A stretch of DNA of 25,779 bases from JBLNCE01 sp050260415. Lineage in GTDB: Bacteria > Bacillota > UBA4882 > JAAYXC01. The notes beneath the pieces were generated by a model. It was not told the origin of the DNA. It worked only from the letters and a program-made list of their open reading frames with translations, and searched no databases. Shown one piece after another: positions 13,520 to 20,811 of this stretch (the first letter of the stretch is position 1; the number at the start of each line of letters is the position of its first letter). The position numbers and the translations under genes were made by a program. The DNA lies in contig JBLNCE010000001.1 in the NCBI GenBank assembly GCA_050260415.1, positions 1 to 25,779 on the forward strand. Reading direction: 5' to 3'.

Positions 13520-14476
13520 TTATTCGCGGTTCTTTGTGGTCTTATCTTTGTGCAAAATTTCTTTGACGAGGTACTTCGGCCGCTGCTTGACTTCCTCAAA
13601 GATCTTGCCGAGATACTCGCCCATGATGCTCAGGCAGAGCAATTGAATGCCCCCGATGAACAGGATGGAGACGATCAGGGTGGAAAAGCCCCTCGGCGCG
13701 GACGGGTACAAGAAGTAGCTGGCAATATAGATCACGATGCCCACCGCCGAGAGGGCGACGACGAAGATGGCCAGAAAGGAGATGAGTTCGAGCGGGCGGT
13801 AGGAGAAAGAAAAGATGCCCATATTGGCCCAGCGTATATTATCGATAAAGCTGTTGCTGGTTCTTCCGGCCTTGCGCTCGGCGCGCACGTATTCAACCCC
13901 GGTCTGCTTGAAGCCCACCCAGGCGCGTAAACCCCTGAGGAAGCGGTTCCGCTCGGGCAGGCGGTTGAGGGCTTGCACTACCTCCCGGTCCAGCAGGGCG
14001 AAGTCGCCCGCGTCCAAGGGAATATCAATGTACGAGAGTCTCTTGAAGAGCCGGTAGAACAGCTTGTATCCGATCCTCCGGACGAGGCCGCCTTCCCTCT
14101 TTTTGCGAATGCCGTAGACGACATCATAGCCTTCGCGCCATTTTGCCACCATGTCGGGTATCAGCTCCGGCGGGTCCTGGAGATCGCCGTCGATGCAGAC
14201 GACACAATCCCCGGCGGCGTGCTCCATGCCGCAGGTGTATGCCGGTTGGGAACTGCCGAAGTTCCTGGAAAGGCAGATCACGGTAACCTTCTCGTCCTGC
14301 GCGCACAGCCGCCTGAAGATCCGATCCGAGGCGTCGGTGCTGCCGTTATTGACGTACAGCAATTCGTAATCGTCGGTCAGGCCGGCCAGCACCTTTGTGA
14401 GCCGGTCGTAGAGCGCGATGATGTTATCGGCCTCGTTATAGCAGGGGATGATGACGGAGATTTTCTTGTTCAGCAT
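13520..14476 (-). CDS. GtrB/ArnC-like family 2 glycosyltransferase, membrane-anchored
   Basis: Transfers a sugar from a nucleotide donor to a polyprenyl phosphate at the inner face of the membrane. The 318-aa protein has a GT2 A domain (IPCYNEADNI, ELLYVNNGSTDAS, CIDGDLQDPPELI with the DxD ligand, RKKREGG) and two C-terminal transmembrane helices (about 230-252 and 265-290), then SIMGEYLGKIFEEVKQRPKY, typical of GtrB/DPM1-like enzymes. ATG 14476 has GAGGGG upstream. The last ten residues (HKDKTTKNRE) are encoded by a CACAAAG-type intergenic repeat, suggesting that the original end was replaced. It is the last gene of the CDP-sugar block and may load the modified sugar onto the lipid carrier. 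Confidence 0.92.
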   Translation of the reverse strand: MLNKKISVIIPCYNEADNIIALYDRLTKVLAGLTDDYELLYVNNGSTDASDRIFRRLCAQDEKVTVICLSRNFGSSQPAYTCGMEHAAGDCVVCIDGDLQDPPELIPDMVAKWREGYDVVYGIRKKREGGLVRRIGYKLFYRLFKRLSYIDIPLDAGDFALLDREVVQALNRLPERNRFLRGLRAWVGFKQTGVEYVRAERKAGRTSNSFIDNIRWANMGIFSFSYRPLELISFLAIFVVALSAVGIVIYIASYFLYPSAPRGFSTLIVSILFIGGIQLLCLSIMGEYLGKIFEEVKQRPKYLVKEILHKDKTTKNRE

Positions 14477-14514
14477 TGCCTACCCCTCGTTATGCATAAT
14501 GCATCCTGGCTTTG

Positions 14515-15843
14515 TTAACCCCGTGCATGGCCCGCCATGAACTCGTCAATCGTCTCGCTCATGTAAGCTAGCCTTTCAGGCGTGATCCCCGGGTAGACGC
14601 CCAGAAAAAACGTGTTCTGCATGATGTTGTCGGTATGGCGGAGGTCGCCTAGGACGCGTTTCTTGATGTGGCGGTAGCCGGGCTGCCGGAGGATGTTGCC
14701 GGCGAAGAGCATCCTGGTCTCGATCCGTTTGCTTTCCAGGAATTCGACCATGTCGTTCTTGGTGAACCCGGCGTCTTGCTTGACGGTGATCGGAATGGCA
14801 AACCAGGACGGCTCGGCCTTGGGCAGGGCCCGCGGGAGGATGAATTTATCCTCGTATTTGGCGAAGGTCTCGTACAGCGCGCGGAAGTTTTGCCGGCGAC
14901 GCCGGGTGAACTCCGGCAGCTTCGCCAGCTGGACCAAGCCTACAGCGCATTGCACGTCGAGGGGCTTGAGATTGTAACCGATATTGGTATAGACGTATTT
15001 GTGGTCGTAGCCGGCGGGCAGCCCCTCGAACTTGAAGCCGAAACGGTTGTTGCAGGCGCCGTTAGGCTTGGCTTCGCCGGTCTGGCAGAAGCAGGCGCGC
15101 CCCCAATCGCGGAGTGAGAGCAGGATCTTGTGCAGTGACGGATTATCGGTGACCACCGCGCCGCCCTCGCCCATCGTGATATGATGCGCGGCGTAAAAAC
15201 TGATCGTGCCCATATCGCCGAATGTGCCGACCATCCTGCCGTCATATCTGCTATCAAGGGCGTCGCACGTGTCCTCGATGACATGGAGCCGGTATTTGCG
15301 GGCGACGGACATGATCGCGTCCATATCGGCGGGATTGCCCAGTGTGTGGGCCAAGACGATCGCCCTCGTCCTGGGCGAGACGGCGGCCTCGAGCGCGGCG
15401 GGGTCGATGTTGTAGGTATCCCGTTCGACGTCCACGAAGACGGGCACCAGATTGTACTGTATGATGGGGGCGAGGGTCGTGGGGAAGGTTACGGCGGTGG
15501 TAATGACCTCGTCGCCCGCCTCCAGGCGCTCCGGGAATTCCCGCGCGCAAAGGGCGGCCACGGCGAGCAGGTTCGCGGAACTGCCCGAGTTGGTGACCAG
15601 GACCTTGCCAACGCCGAGATACTCGGCCAGGCGCCGTTCGAAGGCCACGGCGTTCCCGGCCAGAGTCAGCCAGGAATCGAGAGAGGCGTCGACCAGGGCG
15701 ACCAGTTCTTTGTCGTCAAAGACCCGGCCGGCATAGTTGACCTTGGTGCGGCCGGGGATGAACTCTTGGCCGCTCGCCCTTATCCGCCACAGCTCGGCCA
15801 CTCTGTCCAGTATCTCTCGTCTGACTTCGGCCTCGGTCCTCAT
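14515..15843 (-). CDS. rfbH: CDP-4-keto-6-deoxyglucose 3-dehydrase (RfbH / E1 type)
   Basis: A PMP-dependent iron-sulfur dehydratase of the DegT/DnrJ fold, removing the 3-hydroxyl of CDP-4-keto-6-deoxyglucose. From ATG 15843 (442 aa) the E1 hallmarks fall at the classical numbers: His220 in YAAHHITMGEGG in place of the usual PLP lysine, and cysteines at 193, 251 and 253. The fourth cysteine is at 264, three residues later than in Yersinia E1, owing to a small insertion (C-x1-C-x10-C, not x7). The start codon overlaps the stop of the transketolase C gene (ATGA), so the two are coupled. No E3/RfbI reductase partner is visible in this window. Confidence 0.93.
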   Translation of the reverse strand: MRTEAEVRREILDRVAELWRIRASGQEFIPGRTKVNYAGRVFDDKELVALVDASLDSWLTLAGNAVAFERRLAEYLGVGKVLVTNSGSSANLLAVAALCAREFPERLEAGDEVITTAVTFPTTLAPIIQYNLVPVFVDVERDTYNIDPAALEAAVSPRTRAIVLAHTLGNPADMDAIMSVARKYRLHVIEDTCDALDSRYDGRMVGTFGDMGTISFYAAHHITMGEGGAVVTDNPSLHKILLSLRDWGRACFCQTGEAKPNGACNNRFGFKFEGLPAGYDHKYVYTNIGYNLKPLDVQCAVGLVQLAKLPEFTRRRRQNFRALYETFAKYEDKFILPRALPKAEPSWFAIPITVKQDAGFTKNDMVEFLESKRIETRMLFAGNILRQPGYRHIKKRVLGDLRHTDNIMQNTFFLGVYPGITPERLAYMSETIDEFMAGHARG

Positions 15844-16781
15844 CGCTCGCCACCCTTTTTTGCCGCGATCTGCCGCCGGATGGCCGCGCATATCTGCGCC
15901 GCCGACAAGCGGCTTTTTGCCCTTAGATAATCATGATCGCCGATTTCTTTGCAATAAGCGTCCCGGATGCCTATCCTGCAAAGACGGGCCCGCGGTCCCT
16001 CCGCTTCGGCCAGGATCTCCGCCACGGCGCTGCCAAGCCCGCCGATCACGTTGTGTTCCTCGAGGGTAAAAATGAGACCCGTCCGCGCGGCCGCCTCGGC
16101 GACGGCGTCCGCGTCGAGGGGCTTTATGGTATGCATACTGAGCAGCCGGGCCTCAATGCCGTCGGTGGCCAGAGAAGCCGCCGCCGCGACAGCCGTTTCC
16201 AAAAGGTTGCCGGTGGCGATGAGCGTCAGATCGTTGCCGTCCCTGAGCAAAGAGGCCCTACCAAGACTGAGCCCGCCACGGTCGTGATGTATCTTCGGCT
16301 CGCCGTTCTTGCCCAGGCGAATATAGACCGGGCCGGTGTGACGAGAGGCTTCGCGGGTGGCGAACTCCGCCTCGACGGGATCCCCGGGGCATATGACGAT
16401 CATGTTGGGGAGAACCCGCATAATCGCGATGTCCTCGATGGCGTGATGGGTGGCGCCGGCGGCGCCGTAGCTCAAACCGCCGCCCACGCCGACGATCTTC
16501 ACGTTGGCCTCCTGGTAACACAGGTCCACCCGGATCTGTTCGTAGCAGCGCATGGTGATAAAAGGAACCATGGAGTAGACGTAGACGTTCTTGCCGGACA
16601 AGGCCAGGCCGGCGGCCACACCGATCAGGTTGCCTTCCGCGATGCCCAGATTGAGAAACCGGTCCGGGTAACGCGCGGCGAAGCCCTCGAACACGGAATA
16701 GCCCACATCGCCGGCAAGCAGGTAGAGGCTTGGATCGTCGGCGGCCATCGCCGTCAAGGTCTCAATGAAGGTGGTGCGCAT
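15840..16781 (-). CDS. Transketolase, C-terminal subunit
   Basis: A 313-aa protein holding the pyrimidine-binding and C-terminal domains of a split transketolase. The catalytic Glu that activates thiamine diphosphate is in LGIAEGNLIGVAAGLA. The aromatic/FITMR segment, the GGLSYGAAGATHHAIEDIAI block and PVYIRLGK are in place, followed by the C-terminal domain (LIATGNLLETAVAAA, EEHNVIGGLGSAVAE). It overlaps the N-subunit gene by 20 bases and shares an ATGA junction with rfbH. Together the pair makes one active site. Position inside an rfbFGH locus suggests action on a sugar nucleotide or on supply of a sugar precursor. Confidence 0.92.
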   Translation of the reverse strand: MRTTFIETLTAMAADDPSLYLLAGDVGYSVFEGFAARYPDRFLNLGIAEGNLIGVAAGLALSGKNVYVYSMVPFITMRCYEQIRVDLCYQEANVKIVGVGGGLSYGAAGATHHAIEDIAIMRVLPNMIVICPGDPVEAEFATREASRHTGPVYIRLGKNGEPKIHHDRGGLSLGRASLLRDGNDLTLIATGNLLETAVAAAASLATDGIEARLLSMHTIKPLDADAVAEAAARTGLIFTLEEHNVIGGLGSAVAEILAEAEGPRARLCRIGIRDAYCKEIGDHDYLRAKSRLSAAQICAAIRRQIAAKKGGER

Positions 16782-17601
16782 GTGCTTCGATTTCCCTCAA
16801 TGCTTGCGCGGTCTGTTCTTTGTCCGGCGACTTGTAGTGCCAGGCCAATTGATTTTCCATAAAAGAAACGCCCATGCCCTTTGTCGTGCGGGCGATGACC
16901 ACGCTGGGGCGGCCGCCCGCGAACGGGACGGTCTCGAAGACGGAGAGCAACTCCTCCAGGTCATGACCGTCCGCTTCCCGCGTTTCGCAGGCAAAGGCGC
17001 GCCATTTTTCCGCCAGGGAATCCAACCTTACAACATGGTCCGTGCGGCCTAGACCCTGGAGGCCGTTCCGGTCGACCACGATCACCAGGTTATCGAGACC
17101 ATGGTGCGAGGCGCACATGGTTGCCTCCCAGACGGAGCCCTCGTTGCATTCCCCGTCGCCCAACAGGACGAAGACGCGGTGGGTTTTTGCATCCCGCTTG
17201 GCGGCCAAGGCCATGCCGACCCCGATGGAGAGGCCGTGGCCCAGCGAACCGGTGGAGGCCTCGATGCCGGGGGCGCCGCCCCTTACTGGATGGCCGGCCA
17301 ATCCGCCGCCGTTAACGTAATACCCCTCCAAACCGGTCCTGGGGAAGAACCCTCTGGCCGCCAGGGTGGCATAGAGAGCGGTCGCGGCATGCCCCTTGCT
17401 CAGGATGAACCGGTCCCTATCCGCCCAGTCCGGATTGCGGGGGTCGAGGCGCATGACCCCAAAGTACAACGCGACGAGGATCTCGACGATCGACAGGGCG
17501 GAGCCCACGTGGGAACTCCCGGCCGCGGCGGTCATACGCACGATGTCCTTGCGGATCTCGGCCGCCTGTCGTTGCAGGGTCACTCTTACATCATCCGGCA
17601 T
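16762..17601 (-). CDS. Transketolase, N-terminal subunit
   Basis: A 279-aa thiamine-diphosphate-binding half of transketolase. The diphosphate motif LLGDGECNEGSVWEA...NLVIVVDRN is complete (GDG-x..-N). Substrate-channel histidines are present: SSHVGSALSIVEI, LSKGHAATALYA, TGSLGHGLSIG and the late MENQLAWHYKSP. Transketolase of central metabolism is usually a single chain of about 660 aa; split pairs like this are common in accessory sugar loci. ATG 17601 is preceded by AGGGACT. It follows the epimerase gene after about 98 bases that hold a short hairpin, and overlaps the C subunit by 20 bases. Confidence 0.93.
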   Translation of the reverse strand: MPDDVRVTLQRQAAEIRKDIVRMTAAAGSSHVGSALSIVEILVALYFGVMRLDPRNPDWADRDRFILSKGHAATALYATLAARGFFPRTGLEGYYVNGGGLAGHPVRGGAPGIEASTGSLGHGLSIGVGMALAAKRDAKTHRVFVLLGDGECNEGSVWEATMCASHHGLDNLVIVVDRNGLQGLGRTDHVVRLDSLAEKWRAFACETREADGHDLEELLSVFETVPFAGGRPSVVIARTTKGMGVSFMENQLAWHYKSPDKEQTAQALREIEAHAHHLH

Positions 17602-17625
17602 GAACTTAGTCCCTTTTCTCTTGCA

Positions 17626-17651
17626 GAGCCGTGAAAAAGCCTTTTTTTCAC
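17626..17651. repeat. Hairpin formed by abutted MITE-like ends
   Basis: GTGAAAAA (17631-17638) pairs with TTTTTCAC (17644-17651). AGAGCCGTGAAAAAGCCTT followed by TTTTTCAC reads like the left and right ends of the element at 7310-7455 joined without the interior. It lies between the epimerase and the transketolase N gene and could attenuate transcription on the minus strand. Confidence 0.45.
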
Positions 17652-17699
17652 GCGCGCTTCAATTTGCGTTATGGGCCCCCGATTGCGGCAGAGACGCTT

Positions 17700-18710
17700 C
17701 TAGATTGCGTATAAACCCCCATGGGCGCGGAACCAGTCAATCGTGCGGTGCAAACCTTCTTCCAGGCTGTAGCGGGGCGTCCAGTTCAAGAAGGCTTTCA
17801 GCTTCGTGTTATCGGAGACCCAGAGGTCGCTGTCGTAAACGCGGCCGTCCTGGCTGCCCCAATCCGGCTCGACCGCGGCCCCGGTCAGTTCGATGATCTT
17901 CGCGGCGACCTGCGCCACGGAGTGTTGGACCCCGAGACCCACGTTGAAGATCTCGCCTTGGATGCCCTGGCGGGACGCGATCAAGCAATAAACGTCGATG
18001 ACGTCATCGATGAAGATGAAATCCCGCGCGGCGCGGCCGTTGGCCAGTTTCGGGCGTTCGCCCCCAAGGCAGGCCTTGATCACGGTGGGCACCAATCTGG
18101 TCGGTTCCTCGTAGTAACCGAATGGAGAGAATAACCGCAACGTGACCACGGGCAAGCGCTCCCGCAAACCAAGGAACCGCGCATACAAGGTGGCGGCGGA
18201 TTTCGTGACCCCATAGGCGGTGACCGGTTCGAGCAGATCGGTCTCCTTCATCGGCGCCGTCTTGGGACCGTACTCCGAGGAACTGCCGGTGTTGACGAAG
18301 GCCTCGAAACCAATGCACGCGCAGGCATGCAAGAGGTTGACGGTGGCCTTGAGATTGGTCTCGAGCATCCGCTCCCGATCCTGCTGAAAGGGATATCCGC
18401 CGTAAGCCGCGAGATGGTAGACGATCCGGGGCTTAATCTCGCCGATGAGGGCTTCAAGCCCGGCATGATCCGTAAGATCCGCCACGTGCTCCGTGATGCG
18501 CCCGGCGATGTCCGCGAGGCGCCATCTGTTCGAGGCGGCTCTGGTCAGGCAGTGAACCTCGCCACCAAGAGCCACGAGGCGATGCGCCAGGCAGGCGCCC
18601 ACAAACCCGGTGGCGCCCGTGATCAGGATCTTCTTGGCGGTGAAAAAACCATCATACCCGTTCAGTCTTCTTACCCCCGCGACCAAGGCTGGTTCATCGC
18701 CGCGGCGCAC
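17700..18710 (-). CDS. NAD(P)-dependent sugar epimerase/reductase (extended SDR)
   Basis: A Rossmann-fold nucleotide-sugar enzyme. The dinucleotide motif ILITGATGFVG is at about residues 28-38 of the 336-aa frame, the catalytic serine in NTGSSSEYGP and the Y-x3-K pair in TAYGVTK (166/170). C-terminal substrate elements include RLFSPFGYYEEPTRLVP and ARDFIFIDDVI. In rfb loci this position is taken by CDP-abequose, CDP-paratose or CDP-tyvelose enzymes, but the exact 4-keto-reductase or epimerase role cannot be read here. The start is uncertain: GTG 18710 (40-base overlap with rfbG), TTG 18686, or CTG 18665, which alone has a good ribosome site (GGGGGTAAG). Confidence 0.88.
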   Translation of the reverse strand: MRRGDEPALVAGVRRLNGYDGFFTAKKILITGATGFVGACLAHRLVALGGEVHCLTRAASNRWRLADIAGRITEHVADLTDHAGLEALIGEIKPRIVYHLAAYGGYPFQQDRERMLETNLKATVNLLHACACIGFEAFVNTGSSSEYGPKTAPMKETDLLEPVTAYGVTKSAATLYARFLGLRERLPVVTLRLFSPFGYYEEPTRLVPTVIKACLGGERPKLANGRAARDFIFIDDVIDVYCLIASRQGIQGEIFNVGLGVQHSVAQVAAKIIELTGAAVEPDWGSQDGRVYDSDLWVSDNTKLKAFLNWTPRYSLEEGLHRTIDWFRAHGGLYAI

Positions 18711-19774
18711 TCCACGTAATGGCTAATCTGTTCCAGGCAGAGCCGGTATACATCCATGCGTTCGTAACGTTTATACCAATCGACCGTGAGTGCCAGGGCT
18801 TGCGCGATGGTCAGGCAAGGTTTCCACCCTAAATAAGTCCGGGCCTTGTTGCAGTCCAGGCGCAGGAAGGTGGCCTCGTGCCGGCTGGAGCCGTCGCCGC
18901 CGGGCACCCAGCTGCCGGCGCCCCATAGCTTGACGATCTCCGCGGCCAGATCTCCCACGGATATGCAGGCCTCGTCGCCGGGGCCGAAGTTCCAAGGTTC
19001 CGCGTAACCAGCGCCGTCTTCAAGCATCTTTGCCGCCAGCCACAGGTAACCGGCCAACGGCTCCAATACATGCTGCCATGGCCTGATGGCATGGGGATTC
19101 CGCACTAAGACGGGTTCGCCTTTTTGTAGGGCGCGGATGCAGTCGGGGACGATGCGGCAGGCGGACCAATCCCCGCCGCCGATTACGTTGCCCGCGCGGA
19201 CGGAGGCGACGGACTTTCCATGCGCGCCGCGGTCGCGGGGGTTGAAAAAGGAACTGCGGTAAGCGGCCGTGACCAATTCGGCGCATCCCTTGCTCGAGCT
19301 GTACGGATCGTAGCCGCCCAGGGGGTCGTTCTCGCGGTAGCCCCAGACCCACTCCCTGTTCTCATAGCATTTGTCGCTCGTCACATTCACGAGTACCTTG
19401 ACGGATTTCGAGCCGCGCACAGCCTCCAGGACGTTAACGGTACCGCCCACGTTGACATCGTACGTTTCCTTGGGCTCATCGTAGGAGGTGCGCACGATCG
19501 CCTGCGCCGCCAGATGAAAGACGATTTCCGGCTGGAAATCGTCGAAGGCGCGCGTAAGCCCGGCGAAGTCCCTGACATCCCCCCGCGTGTCGTCGAGCTT
19601 ATCGGCCAAGCCGGAGAGGACGTAGTTATCGCGCTCGGTGCGGGGAGCCAAGGCGTACCCCTTTACATGGGCGCCAAGTTCACGGAGCCAGATCGCCAAC
19701 CATGAGCCCTTGAAGCCCGTATGCCCCGTGATCAGGACTCTCCGTCCCGCGAATGCCCCGTTAAACAGCGCCAC
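18671..19774 (-). CDS. rfbG: CDP-glucose 4,6-dehydratase
   Basis: Converts CDP-glucose to CDP-4-keto-6-deoxyglucose, the second step of the CDP-dideoxyhexose pathway. The 367-aa extended SDR has the typical RfbG nucleotide motif LITGHTGFKGSWL (G17, G20, G23), the dehydratase triad region NVTSDKCYEN, Y-x3-K in YDPYSSSKGCAE (158/162) and the family sequence RAGNVIGGGDWS..RIVPDCIRA, then IRPWQHVLEPLAGYL. It begins with GTG 18 bases after rfbF ends, with AGGAAAAGGA upstream inside the gap. It is coupled downstream with the epimerase gene. Confidence 0.96.
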   Translation of the reverse strand: MALFNGAFAGRRVLITGHTGFKGSWLAIWLRELGAHVKGYALAPRTERDNYVLSGLADKLDDTRGDVRDFAGLTRAFDDFQPEIVFHLAAQAIVRTSYDEPKETYDVNVGGTVNVLEAVRGSKSVKVLVNVTSDKCYENREWVWGYRENDPLGGYDPYSSSKGCAELVTAAYRSSFFNPRDRGAHGKSVASVRAGNVIGGGDWSACRIVPDCIRALQKGEPVLVRNPHAIRPWQHVLEPLAGYLWLAAKMLEDGAGYAEPWNFGPGDEACISVGDLAAEIVKLWGAGSWVPGGDGSSRHEATFLRLDCNKARTYLGWKPCLTIAQALALTVDWYKRYERMDVYRLCLEQISHYVECAAAMNQPWSRG

Positions 19775-19792
19775 GAAGAAACAGTCCTTTTC

Positions 19793-20572
19793 CTACCATA
19801 TCTTCCAAGGGGCCTTGCCGGCGTTCCAGATGGCATTGAGTTCGTTGACGTGCTTTTGCGTGTCCATGGCATACCAAAAGCCGTTATGCTCGAAGACCGC
19901 CAACTGGCCCCTGTCCGCCAGGTTTCGCATGGGTTCCTCTTCGAAGATGCAGTTCTCGTCAGGGCTCAAGAAGGAGAACAGCTTCCTTTGACAGACGAAA
20001 AAACCGCCGCTCACGATATCTTCGAGCCGGGGCTTTTCCTTGAACGATGAGGCAATACCGTCCTGGTACTCGATCAAGCCATAGGGCGACATCGGGTGCA
20101 CACCCGTCATCGTCAAGGTGCATCCCTTCGCCTTATGGAAACGGTATAACTCGTTGAGGTCGACATTGGACAAACCATCGCCATAGGTGAGGAGGAAATC
20201 CTCGTCGTCGCCGATATGACGCTCGATGCGTTTAATCCTGCCGCCGGTCTGGGTCTCAAGGCCCGTATCGACGAACGTTATCTTCCAGTCGTCAAGGTTC
20301 TTGTCCTCGTGATGCACGATCCGATTTTCCTTGGACCGCAAATTGAGCGTGAAGTCGTTGGCCATCTCCTCGAAGTTGAGGAAGTAGTCCTTGATCATCT
20401 CGCCCTTGTAGCCCAGGCAGAGGACAAAGTCCTTATGGCCGTATGTGGAATAGAGTTTCATGATGTGCCAGAGGATCGGCATACCGCCGATTCTGACGAG
20501 GGGTTTGGGCTTGAACTCGGTTTCCTCGTGCAACCTGGTGCCTTTACCGCCGCAGAGAATCACGACTTTCAT
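19793..20572 (-). CDS. rfbF: Glucose-1-phosphate cytidylyltransferase
   Basis: Makes CDP-glucose from CTP and glucose 1-phosphate, the entry step of the CDP-sugar pathway. The nucleotidyltransferase motif VVILCGGKGTRLHEETEFKP opens the 259-aa protein. KPLVRIGGMPILWHIMK, LCLGYKGEMIKDYF, TYGDGLSNVDL and the C-terminal FWYAMDTQKHVNELN are all standard RfbF stretches. ATG 20572 has GGGCGGG about 6 bases upstream; the longer frame to 20656 adds 28 residues of non-family sequence. It is followed directly by rfbG. Confidence 0.96.
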   Translation of the reverse strand: MKVVILCGGKGTRLHEETEFKPKPLVRIGGMPILWHIMKLYSTYGHKDFVLCLGYKGEMIKDYFLNFEEMANDFTLNLRSKENRIVHHEDKNLDDWKITFVDTGLETQTGGRIKRIERHIGDDEDFLLTYGDGLSNVDLNELYRFHKAKGCTLTMTGVHPMSPYGLIEYQDGIASSFKEKPRLEDIVSGGFFVCQRKLFSFLSPDENCIFEEEPMRNLADRGQLAVFEHNGFWYAMDTQKHVNELNAIWNAGKAPWKIW

Positions 20573-20811
20573 CGCAAACCCGCCCTTTATCCTGATGCAT
20601 GCCCTGTTTTCCAACCAGAAGTGCGAAAAGGCCCGAATCCCTGATGCGAACCTCACCCGGCATCCATGCGCCCTCTCCCATGGGAGAGGGCAGAAACGGC
20701 GTGGGTTTGACGCGATGGCTCCCCAGCGCCGGGATGGTGCAACTTAGCGCCCCGCAGGATGCGATCCTGGGTGCGACCTCTCCCCGCGGGGATAGGGTTA
20801 GTCCGTATTTT
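20573..20811. repeat. Intergenic stretch with perfect 22-bp palindrome and CTCTCCC repeats
   Basis: A perfect palindrome of two 11-base arms (GCCCTCTCCCA and its complement) spans 20670-20691. A second CCTCTCCCC...GGGGATAGGG arm set lies near 20778-20799. CTCTCCC/GGGAGAGG palindromes are a widespread intergenic repeat type. They sit between the GT-C gene and rfbF, both minus strand, and could divide the block into two transcripts. No T-run follows on the minus strand. The GT-C stop lies at 20812 and the rfbF start at 20572. Confidence 0.6.
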
